DNA of 5,422 nt from positions 1 through 5,422 of the forward strand of contig CAMWKA010000148.1 in the NCBI GenBank assembly GCA_947174725.1, in the 5' to 3' direction. The stretch is from an uncultured Lachnospiraceae bacterium. GTDB taxonomy: Bacteria > Bacillota > Clostridia > Lachnospirales > Lachnospiraceae. Below are positions 1 through 5,340 of this stretch, piece by piece (the first letter of the stretch is position 1; each line of letters opens with the position of its first letter). A program made the position numbers and the translations under genes. A model generated the notes under the pieces. The model saw nothing but the letters and a program-made list of their open reading frames with translations. It searched no databases and had not been told where the DNA came from.

Positions 1-105
1 TACCAGAACAGTGCCTGCAACAAGATAAATCAGACAATAAATTATGAGCTGTGCCATATCTTTTGCCTGAAAAGAAAGTGGGAATATTTTTTTTAAGGTT
101 TTCAT
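1..105 (-). CDS. N-terminal part of an uncharacterised small membrane protein (runs off the left edge)
   Basis: Reading the minus strand from the ATG at 105, 35 codons stay open to the window edge. The peptide starts MKTLKKIFPLSF, a basic and aromatic amphipathic start, then QAKDMAQ, then a strongly hydrophobic run from about residue 18 (AQLIIYCLIYLVAGTVLV) that looks like a first transmembrane helix. An AGGAAAGG purine run (124 down to 117) lies 11 nt upstream of the ATG, which is far but usable. A second ATG at 115 in another frame has the same run only 1 nt away and gives a non-hydrophobic peptide, so 105 is preferred. The rest of the protein is outside the window and I do not recognise the family with certainty. 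The gene lies downstream of the flavoprotein gene on the same strand but is separated from it by a terminator, so it is probably a separate unit. Confidence 0.6.
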   Translation of the reverse strand, partial: MKTLKKIFPLSFQAKDMAQLIIYCLIYLVAGTVLV

Positions 106-132
106 AAGGGATCATGCCTTTCCTGCAGAGTT

Positions 133-146
133 TTATGATGTCATAA
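133..146. promoter_or_regulatory. Short inverted repeat upstream of the left-edge membrane gene
   Basis: TTATGA-TG-TCATAA is a dyad with two perfect 6-bp arms around a 2-nt centre, 28 bp before the ATG at 105. Its position could suit an operator, but the sequence is AT-rich and short enough to arise by chance. I see no convincing promoter hexamer pair beside it. The 106-213 stretch otherwise holds only AT-rich DNA. Confidence 0.25.
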
Positions 147-213
147 TCTTTATAATATCATATGCAATGAGTTGATGATACTTACATATAAATTAAAGAG
201 TAAAAGAAGAACT

Positions 214-243
214 AAAAAAGGCCTCTCATTGCTGAGAGACCTT
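214..243 (-). terminator. Intrinsic terminator of the flavin-reductase-like gene
   Basis: On the minus strand, AAGGTCTCTCA (243-233) pairs with TGAGAGGCCTT (228-218) in an 11-bp stem with one U-G wobble, closed by a GCAA tetraloop of the GNRA type. The T run continues to 214 and is six T's long including the stem end. The hairpin begins 14 nt after the TAA stop of the 258-824 gene, as expected for its 3' end. Confidence 0.92.
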
Positions 244-257
244 GCGATGTCTCTATC

Positions 258-824
258 TTATTTCTTGAGTTGTAAACCGTCTTTGAACGCTTCGCCTACT
301 CTTTCTGTTACCTTATAGTATCCATGTGTGTACGGATCAAATGCGATAGCGTTTACCAAAGACATGTCAATTTTGCCATCCACCATAACACTTTCATCTG
401 CTGTAACATTTACTACTTTACCAATCACACCACAGCCGTATCCTTCGCTTTGGTATTCGATAAATTCACACTCTAAGCAGAGGGGGAATTCATTGATCAC
501 CGGTGCATTCACCATTTCTGCTTTGCTTGCGGTAAGTCCACTGTTTTCAAACTTATTGGAAACACTGTTGCCTGACACAACACCAAAGTAATCTGCTTCA
601 ACTACATGGGCTGCATCAGCAATGCTTACCGTAAAGGCGCCGGTTGCTTTGATATTTTTTACTGTTTTGTGTGTTTCTGTCAAATTGAGAGCTACATTGC
701 CCCTCTCCTGCATTGTACCCCATGCAGCGTTCATCACATTAACGCTGCCATCTTCATTGTAAGTCGCGACCATTAAGACCGGCATCGGGAAGATCCCTTC
801 TGTAATGTTGAGTTTCTTTCTCAT
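258..824 (-). CDS. Flavin reductase family protein (FMN-binding split barrel)
   Basis: A complete 188-residue protein resembling the flavin reductase-like, FMN-binding split-barrel family: small, usually dimeric cytosolic flavoproteins that use FMN in NAD(P)H-dependent reductions. Recognisable features are the N-terminal PMPVLMVATYNEDGSVN stretch (residues 13-29) followed by NAAWG (32-36), the HKTVKNIKATGAFTVSI segment (52-68) typical of the FMN-phosphate side of the barrel, and a C-terminal YYKVTERVGEAF-DG-KLKK-like tail (169-188). There is no signal peptide or membrane segment. Length is normal for single-domain members. The start at 824 is supported by GAGG (835-832) 7 nt upstream. Substrate and electron partner cannot be read from sequence; three cysteines (C116, C119, C131) are visible but I cannot assign them a role. 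It has its own promoter and terminator and is divergent from the nitrogen genes, so a functional link to them is not indicated. Confidence 0.88.
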   Translation of the reverse strand: MRKKLNITEGIFPMPVLMVATYNEDGSVNVMNAAWGTMQERGNVALNLTETHKTVKNIKATGAFTVSIADAAHVVEADYFGVVSGNSVSNKFENSGLTASKAEMVNAPVINEFPLCLECEFIEYQSEGYGCGVIGKVVNVTADESVMVDGKIDMSLVNAIAFDPYTHGYYKVTERVGEAFKDGLQLKK

Positions 825-875
825 AATGCTACCTCGTTTCTTTATAAGATTGACAGAGCTTGAACCCTTATATCA

Positions 876-903
876 ATTGTAACAGTCAATGGAAAAAATA
901 CAA
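876..903 (-). promoter_or_regulatory. Probable extended -10 promoter for the flavin-reductase-like gene
   Basis: On the minus strand, TACAAT (881-876) matches the sigma-A -10 box at 5 of 6 positions and is preceded by TGT (884-882), an extended -10 element. A weak -35, TTGTAT (903-898), lies 16 nt upstream. Initiation near 869 would give a leader of about 45 nt ending in the GAGG ribosome binding site. Confidence 0.55.
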
Positions 904-926
904 GTTTTGATTTTAAAAAGATTTTC

Positions 927-955
927 TTGACAAAAAGAAAATAAGGTGATAGACT
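927..955 (+). promoter_or_regulatory. Sigma-A promoter of the amt-PII gene
   Basis: A consensus -35 TTGACA (927-932) is followed after a 17-nt spacer by TAGACT (950-955), a 4 of 6 match to the -10 box that keeps the key first two and last bases. Transcription should begin near A962, giving a leader of about 158 nt. The terminator-like hairpin follows at once, 9 nt after the -10 box. The glnN promoter has the same layout, which supports this call. No sigma-54 (-24/-12) element is seen. Confidence 0.72.
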
Positions 956-964
956 GCTTCTATA

Positions 965-1009
965 AAAGCAAAGGCGCTTTGGAATTTTCCAAAGTGCCTT
1001 TTATTTTGA
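965..1009 (+). promoter_or_regulatory. 5'-end attenuator hairpin in the amt leader (copy 1 of a shared element)
   Basis: AAGGCGCTTTGGA (971-983) pairs with TCCAAAGTGCCTT (988-1000) around an ATTT loop: 13 bp with one G-U wobble, extendable by A970-T1001, then TTTATTTT. It has the form of an intrinsic terminator, yet no plus-strand gene precedes it and it starts only a few nt after the predicted transcription start, so it should act on the amt transcript itself. An alternative fold is visible: AAAGC (965-969) with GCTTT (976-980), leaving the hexaloop AAAGGC (970-975). That fold uses the terminator's 5' arm, so the two are mutually exclusive. The first 17 nt (965-981) recur exactly at 2971-2987 before glnN. 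The structure is seen in the sequence; the regulatory role is inferred. A DNA operator (CAAAG-GCG-CTTTG dyad) is an alternative reading. Confidence 0.75.
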
Positions 1010-1012
1010 ATC

Positions 1013-1092
1013 AGCGATGCGAAGGGGCAGAGCAGGATGGCGTTAAGAGACCAGAACGCCGGAATGCAGTCTTCAGTATCGCTTATTTTTTT
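1013..1092 (+). promoter_or_regulatory. Second terminator-like structure in the amt leader
   Basis: AGCGAT (1013-1018) pairs with ATCGCT (1078-1083). After a 2x3 internal loop, GAAG (1021-1024) pairs with CTTC (1071-1074), and an inner hairpin GGCGTT/AACGCC (1039-1044/1055-1060) caps the structure with a 10-nt loop. TTATTTTTTT (1083-1092) follows directly, with seven consecutive T's. It lies wholly in the leader, ending 27 nt before the amt ATG, so if it terminates it would do so before the gene. The large unpaired middle makes it weaker than the first hairpin. It could be a second attenuator or a leader fold. Confidence 0.5.
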
Positions 1093-1119
1093 GCCACTGG
1101 ATGAAGGGAGGAATAAGTT

Positions 1120-2916
1120 ATGGAAGAAATTTCAACGATGATGGAAGAGATGTCCGGGCTGGTATTCGGCGTCTGGTTTTTGATCGGCGCTGCGCTGGTG
1201 TTCTGGATGCAGGCGGGATTTGCCATGGTGGAGGCAGGATTTACAAGGGCGAAGAACTCCGGTAATATCCTGATGAAGAACCTGATGGATTTCTGTATCG
1301 GTACGGTGGTATTTATTCTGATCGGTTTTGGCCTTTTGCTTGGAGAAGATGTGATGGGACTGATCGGAAAGCCGGGATTCGATATCTTTACGACGTATGA
1401 GAACTTTGACTGGTCTAACTTTGTATTTAACCTTGTATTCTGTGCTACGACGGCAACGATCGTATCCGGCGCAATGGCTGAGAGGACCAAATTTTTATCC
1501 TACTGTATTTATTCTGCAGTGATCTCAGCCCTGATCTATCCGATTGAAGCGCATTGGATCTGGGGCGGCGGCTGGCTTGCGCAGATGGGATTTCATGATT
1601 TTGCAGGTTCTACGGCGATTCACATGGTGGGCGGCATCTCCGCATTGATCGGCGCAAAGATCTTAGGTCCCCGTATCGGTAAATTTGTAAAGGATAAGGA
1701 CGGCAAGGTGACTAAGGTCAATGCATTTCCGGGTCACAATCTTCCGATCGGCGCGCTGGGCGTATTTATCCTCTGGTTCGGCTGGTATGGGTTTAATGGC
1801 GCGGCGGCAACTACCATAGATGAGCTTGCTTCCATCTTTGTAACGACGACGATTGCTCCGGCGATTGCAACTTTAGTCTGTATGATATTTACCTGGATCA
1901 AATATGGGAAGCCTGATGTGTCCATGTGTCTGAATGCGTCACTGGCAGGTCTGGTGGCGATTACGGCTTCATGTGATGTAACGGATGCTTTCGGCGCTAT
2001 CGTCATCGGTGCGGTGGCAGGATTATTGGTGGTATTTGGCGTATGGTTTCTGGATAATGTGCTGCATATTGATGATCCGGTGGGCGCAGTTGCGGTACAC
2101 TGCTTAAATGGTATCTGGGGTACGATTGCCGTCGGTCTTTTTGCAACAGATACGGCTCCGGCATATGCAAGAGGATTTGGCGACGGAGTGACTTATGGAG
2201 CGAACCAGATCGCGGGAACAGGATTATTCTATGGTGGTGGCTTCAAGCTGCTGGGACTCCAGCTGATCGGTTTGGTGTCAGTAGCGGCGTGGACGGCAGT
2301 AACGATTACAATCGCATTTTATGTCATCAAAGCGGTAGTAGGGCTTCGTGTGACAGAAGAGGAAGAGATCATCGGTCTGGACGCGACAGAACATGGACTT
2401 CCTTCTGCATATGCAGGATTTAGTATTATGGATATTTCCAATACGATGATGATGGATGAAAATGAGAATACCGATCTGGGAGTTGCGGAATATGACAAGG
2501 CTTCCGAAACGCAGAAGAATGCGGCGGTCAAAGTGGCTGCTGTGCCGGTGGCTTCTACAAGCGGTATTTACAAGGTCGTTATTGTGACAAAGCTGTCAAG
2601 GTACGAGAAGCTTAGAAAGGCTATGAATGACCTTGGAGTAACCGGTATGACCATGACGCAGGTAATGGGCTGCGGTATCCAGAAGGGCGCCGGTGAGAAG
2701 TACCGAGGCGTTGAAATGGATGCTACCCTGCTTCCGAAGGTTAAGATTGAAGTGGTAGTCAGCAAGATCCCTGTAGCGGATGTCATTGAAACGGCGAAAA
2801 AGACCCTTTATACCGGTCATATCGGCGACGGCAAGATCTTTGTGTACAATGTTGACCAGGTAGTAAAGGTTCGTACCGGAGAGGAAGGATTTGCCGCACT
2901 GCAGGATGTGGAATAA
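1120..2916 (+). CDS. amt: Ammonium transporter (Amt/MEP/Rh family) fused to a C-terminal PII signalling domain
   Basis: A 598-residue membrane protein that conducts ammonium inward and carries its own regulator. Residues 1-410 are a full Amt channel with about eleven hydrophobic helices. Visible hallmarks are F107, GAMAERTKF (117-125), W148 in HWIWGGGW, D160 and the DFAG-STAIHMVGG signature (160-172), the twin pore histidines H168 and H327, and GFNG (224-227). The usual cytosolic Amt tail RVTEEEEIIGLD-EHG follows (410-426), then a polar linker of about 50 residues. Residues 482-598 form a complete PII (GlnB/GlnK) domain that aligns without gaps to E. coli GlnB: Q521 matches Q39, K540 matches K58, GDGK (569-572) holds K90, and R585 matches R103. 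The T-loop tyrosine uridylylated in enteric PII (Y51) is methionine here (M533), while the neighbouring YRG tyrosine (Y528) remains. The start is fixed by AAGGGAGG (1104-1111), 8 nt upstream. Amt and PII are normally separate proteins in a complex; the fusion suggests self-gating by ATP/ADP and 2-oxoglutarate, which is inferred. Confidence 0.97.
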   Translation: MEEISTMMEEMSGLVFGVWFLIGAALVFWMQAGFAMVEAGFTRAKNSGNILMKNLMDFCIGTVVFILIGFGLLLGEDVMGLIGKPGFDIFTTYENFDWSNFVFNLVFCATTATIVSGAMAERTKFLSYCIYSAVISALIYPIEAHWIWGGGWLAQMGFHDFAGSTAIHMVGGISALIGAKILGPRIGKFVKDKDGKVTKVNAFPGHNLPIGALGVFILWFGWYGFNGAAATTIDELASIFVTTTIAPAIATLVCMIFTWIKYGKPDVSMCLNASLAGLVAITASCDVTDAFGAIVIGAVAGLLVVFGVWFLDNVLHIDDPVGAVAVHCLNGIWGTIAVGLFATDTAPAYARGFGDGVTYGANQIAGTGLFYGGGFKLLGLQLIGLVSVAAWTAVTITIAFYVIKAVVGLRVTEEEEIIGLDATEHGLPSAYAGFSIMDISNTMMMDENENTDLGVAEYDKASETQKNAAVKVAAVPVASTSGIYKVVIVTKLSRYEKLRKAMNDLGVTGMTMTQVMGCGIQKGAGEKYRGVEMDATLLPKVKIEVVVSKIPVADVIETAKKTLYTGHIGDGKIFVYNVDQVVKVRTGEEGFAALQDVE

Positions 2917-2933
2917 AAAAATTAAAAATGATA

Positions 2934-2961
2934 TTGACAAATGAAAAATATGCGGTATAAT
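2934..2961 (+). promoter_or_regulatory. Consensus sigma-A promoter of glnN
   Basis: A perfect TTGACA (2934-2939) and a perfect TATAAT (2956-2961) are separated by 16 nt, starting 17 nt after the amt stop codon. Initiation is expected near 2967-2969, giving a glnN leader of about 175 nt. Such a strong core promoter implies that control is applied after initiation, in keeping with the hairpin that begins 9 nt downstream of the -10 box. Confidence 0.9.
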
Positions 2962-2970
2962 TCATTACAT

Positions 2971-3015
2971 AAAGCAAAGGCGCTTTGAACATTGTTCAAG
3001 GCGTCTTTTTCTTTT
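2971..3015 (+). promoter_or_regulatory. 5'-end attenuator hairpin in the glnN leader (copy 2 of the shared element)
   Basis: AAGGCGCTTTGAAC (2977-2990) pairs with GTTCAAGGCGTCTT (2994-3007) around ATT: 14 bp with two G-U wobbles, extendable by A2976-T3008, followed by a T-rich tract to 3015. The alternative hairpin AAAGC (2971-2975) / GCTTT (2982-2986) with hexaloop AAAGGC (2976-2981) is identical to the amt copy. The hairpin could also end amt transcripts arriving from upstream, but its place just after a perfect promoter means that glnN transcripts must pass it too. The 5' arm is identical between copies, whereas the 3' arm differs only by changes that preserve pairing. The antitermination role is inferred. 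Confidence 0.78.
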
Positions 3016-3063
3016 GGGCAGGAAGAATCTGGACCCCCTATAGCCAGGATGTCTGCCGGAAGA

Positions 3064-3103
3064 CCTTCAGACGGGATGCGCACCCGCCTGAAGGAATGCT
3101 TTT
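3064..3103 (+). promoter_or_regulatory. Second, GC-rich hairpin in the glnN leader
   Basis: CCTTCAGACGGG (3064-3075) faces CCCGCCTGAAGG (3083-3094) across a 7-nt loop: 11 pairs and one internal A-C mismatch. A short TTTT (3100-3103) follows 5 nt later, which is poor for an intrinsic terminator. It may be a pausing, stabilising or secondary attenuator structure, placed like the second structure in the amt leader. A smaller GTCT/AGAC hairpin (3051-3054/3061-3064) with a GCCGGA loop abuts it. Confidence 0.5.
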
Positions 3104-3126
3104 GAAAAAAAGGTCGATTTCAAAAT

Positions 3127-3135
3127 GGAGAGGAG
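3127..3135 (+). promoter_or_regulatory. Ribosome binding site that sets the glnN start
   Basis: GGAGAGGAG gives a strong Shine-Dalgarno core, AGGAG (3131-3135), 7 nt before the ATG at 3143. The in-frame ATG at 3125 overlaps this site and has no comparable purine run upstream, so it is very unlikely to be the start. Confidence 0.9.
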
Positions 3136-3142
3136 AAAAGTT

Positions 3143-5242
3143 ATGACACAGGAAATTCCCAGTTTATATGGCAGTTTGGTATTTAATGATAAAGTGATGC
3201 GGAATAAGCTTCCGAAGGATATGTATAAGGCGCTTCGGAAAACCATTGAGAATGGTACCCATCTGGAGCTTGATGTTGCCAATTCCGTTGCAGTAGCGAT
3301 GAAGGAGTGGGCGGTGGAGAATGGCGCTACCCATTTTACCCATTGGTTCCAGCCGATGACAGGATTCACGGCGGAGAAACATGACAGCTTTATCATTCCG
3401 GTTGGGGAGGGAGAAGTCATTATGGACTTTTCCGGAAAGGAGCTGGTAAAGGGCGAGCCGGATGCATCCAGTTTCCCATCAGGCGGTCTTCGGGCAACTT
3501 TTGAAGCAAGAGGATATACTGCATGGGATCCCACATCTCCGGCATTTATCAAGGACGGTACATTATATATCCCGACGGCGTTTTGTTCTTATGGAGGTCA
3601 GGCGCTGGATAAAAAGACGCCGCTGCTGCGTTCCATGGAAGCACTCAGCAACTCTGCGGTCAAGATGTTGAAGCTGTTGGGCAATGGGATGGTTACCAGA
3701 GTTTCTACAACCGTCGGCCCGGAGCAGGAATACTTTTTGGTTGATAAAGCGATGTATCAGATGCGTAAGGATCTGGTATTCTGCGGAAGGACATTATTCG
3801 GTGCGCCTTCTCCGAAGGGGCAGGAGATGGAAGATCATTATTTTGGGGCATTGAAACCCAGAGTGACGGACTATATGCATGATCTGGACATCGAGTTATG
3901 GAAGCTGGGCATCCCTGCTAAGACGAAGCATAATGAGGTAGCGCCTGCACAGCATGAGCTGGCGCCGGTATTTGATACTTCCAATGTGGCTGTTGATCAC
4001 AACCAGCTGACCATGGAGATCATGAAAAAGGTGGCTGAGAAACATAATATGGTATGTCTGCTGCATGAGAAGCCTTTTGTAGGCATTAACGGAAGCGGCA
4101 AGCATAATAACTGGTCCATGATTACAAGCGATGGTGTGAATCTGCTGGATCCGGGATCTACTCCGGCACAGAATATCCAGTTCCTTGTATTTTTAATGGC
4201 AGTCATCAAGGCAGTCGATGATTATGCTGATCTGATGAGAGTAGCGGCCTCCGGCGCGGGCAATGATCATCGTCTGGGAGCAAATGAAGCGCCGCCTGCG
4301 ATCGTATCGATCTTTTTAGGAGAAGAGCTGACCGGAGTACTGGAATCCATCGAAAATGATACGTATTTTCCGAATCATGAAAAAGTGCAGATGGACATCG
4401 GCGCGCATGTTCTGCCTCATTTCTTTAAAGATAATACGGATCGTAACAGGACCTCGCCATTTGCCTTTACCGGTAATAAATTTGAGTTCCGTATGCTGGG
4501 ATCTTCCGCATCCGTATCAGATCCTAACGTGGTACTGAATACGGCTGTTGCAGAGGCGCTTGACCAGTTCTATCAGGAGCTGGAAGGAACAAAGCCTGAA
4601 GAGATGGAGCATGCGGTACACGAGCTGATCAAACGTGCCATCAAGAAGCATAAGAAAGTTGTATTTAACGGCAATGGATATACAGATGAATGGATCAAGG
4701 AAGCAACGCAGGAGCGTGGACTGTACAACTTTGTATCTACGCCTGCATGTCTGCCACAGCTGATCGCGGAGAAAAATGTGGAGTTGTTTACGAAACATCA
4801 GGTATTATCAAAGGAAGAGTTAACCTCCAGATATGAGATCAAGCTGGAGAATTACGTTAAGACGCTGGCGATCGAAGCACGTACCATGGAGGAGATGCTG
4901 ACCAAAGATCTGCTTCCTTCCATTAGTGAATATACAGGTGTGATCGCATCCAACGCATCTGCGAAAAAGGCATTTATGAGCAGCATTTCTACAGCAGCAG
5001 AGGAGGCGTTGGTACAGCAGCTGACAGATGCTTATAACGAGCTGACAGACGGTGCGGCAGCATTGAAAAAACTGACGGAGAAAGCGGATGCTGCAGGAGA
5101 TATGCAGAAGACTGCGGAAGCATATCATGACGAGGTGCTTGCAAAGATGAATGAACTGGCGGCAATCGCTAACACGGCGGAAGCGCTGATTCCTGACGAG
5201 TACCTTCCGTATCCGACCTACGATCACTTGTTGTTCTTCTAA
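3143..5242 (+). CDS. glnN: Glutamine synthetase type III
   Basis: A 699-residue cytosolic enzyme that makes glutamine from glutamate, ammonium and ATP. The length (about 700 aa against 440-470 for GSI) and the motifs place it in the GlnN/GSIII family. In order: VGPEQEYF (191-198), metal-binding glutamates; KHNEVAPAQHELAP (262-275), the second glutamate pair E265 and E272; FVGINGSGKHNNWS (312-325) with H321 for glutamate/metal binding; GAGNDHRLGANEAPPAI (371-387), a GSIII hallmark; and DRNRTSPFAFTGNKFEFR (433-450) with R436, E448 and R450 near the phosphate site. Catalytic assignments rest on motif comparison with GSI. The extra C-terminal region (about 540-690) is helical, alanine- and glutamate-rich. 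All core motifs are intact, with no frameshift, and the gene ends in tandem TAA stops. The start at 3143 is chosen from the ribosome binding site. It lies 226 bp after amt-PII, with its own promoter and the shared leader hairpin, and would use the ammonium that Amt imports. No GlnE-type adenylylation site is expected in this class. Confidence 0.97.
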   Translation: MTQEIPSLYGSLVFNDKVMRNKLPKDMYKALRKTIENGTHLELDVANSVAVAMKEWAVENGATHFTHWFQPMTGFTAEKHDSFIIPVGEGEVIMDFSGKELVKGEPDASSFPSGGLRATFEARGYTAWDPTSPAFIKDGTLYIPTAFCSYGGQALDKKTPLLRSMEALSNSAVKMLKLLGNGMVTRVSTTVGPEQEYFLVDKAMYQMRKDLVFCGRTLFGAPSPKGQEMEDHYFGALKPRVTDYMHDLDIELWKLGIPAKTKHNEVAPAQHELAPVFDTSNVAVDHNQLTMEIMKKVAEKHNMVCLLHEKPFVGINGSGKHNNWSMITSDGVNLLDPGSTPAQNIQFLVFLMAVIKAVDDYADLMRVAASGAGNDHRLGANEAPPAIVSIFLGEELTGVLESIENDTYFPNHEKVQMDIGAHVLPHFFKDNTDRNRTSPFAFTGNKFEFRMLGSSASVSDPNVVLNTAVAEALDQFYQELEGTKPEEMEHAVHELIKRAIKKHKKVVFNGNGYTDEWIKEATQERGLYNFVSTPACLPQLIAEKNVELFTKHQVLSKEELTSRYEIKLENYVKTLAIEARTMEEMLTKDLLPSISEYTGVIASNASAKKAFMSSISTAAEEALVQQLTDAYNELTDGAAALKKLTEKADAAGDMQKTAEAYHDEVLAKMNELAAIANTAEALIPDEYLPYPTYDHLLFF

Positions 5243-5252
5243 TAAACTTTCT

Positions 5253-5283
5253 GGGGAAGCGCTGATCAAATCGGCGCTTCCTT
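5253..5283 (+). terminator. Probable glnN 3' hairpin with weak U-tract
   Basis: GGAAGCGCTGAT (5255-5266) pairs with ATCGGCGCTTCC (5270-5281) around CAA: 12 bp with one wobble, extendable by two further G-U pairs. It starts about 10 nt after the tandem stop codons. Only TT follows the stem, so it may protect the 3' end or work with the next hairpin rather than terminate strongly alone. Confidence 0.6.
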
Positions 5284-5301
5284 AGAATCTCCGATGGATG
5301 C

Positions 5302-5340
5302 AGACCAGCAATCAGTCCAAGAGGCTGGATGCTGGTCTTT
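5302..5340 (+). terminator. Second hairpin downstream of glnN
   Basis: AGACCAGCA (5302-5310) pairs perfectly with TGCTGGTCT (5330-5338). Weaker inner pairing (5312-5317 with 5323-5329, one bulge) partly closes the 19-nt loop. TTT at 5338-5340 ends the stem; on the opposite strand the flank has no T run, so plus-strand polarity is favoured. It is a possible backup terminator for glnN. From 5341 to the window end the DNA is AT-rich with no convincing gene. Confidence 0.45.

Noticed and set aside
850..878. TTGACA on the plus strand as an extra promoter for amt
   Set aside because: No -10 box lies at 16-18 nt. The nearest TATATC is only 13 nt away, and the sequence belongs to the leader of the minus-strand flavoprotein gene.
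1083..1490. Open frames on the minus strand within and before amt, and others antisense to glnN
   Set aside because: They are mirror frames of strongly supported plus-strand genes, lack ribosome binding sites, and translate to proteins without recognisable domains.
3037..3048. CCT/AGG 3-bp hairpin with an ATAGCC hexaloop as a second ANTAR hairpin for glnN
   Set aside because: The loop fits A1/G4, but the stem is only 3 bp, it lies about 30 nt beyond the first terminator's T-tract, and I find no counterpart in the amt leader. Chance is likely.
3049..3105. 18-codon leader peptide frame in the glnN leader
   Set aside because: Its ATG has only an AGG directly touching it and no properly spaced ribosome binding site. 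No run of regulatory codons (such as Gln or Glu) is present, and the frame coincides with the hairpin.
3125..3142. Six-codon N-terminal extension of GlnN from the ATG at 3125
   Set aside because: This ATG overlaps the strong AGGAG site that serves the ATG at 3143, has no ribosome binding site of its own, and would add an atypical MERRKV extension.
2967..3142. Glutamine (glnA-type) riboswitch in the glnN leader
   Set aside because: The conserved three-stem junction sequence of that class is not seen. The leader is dominated by simple hairpins.
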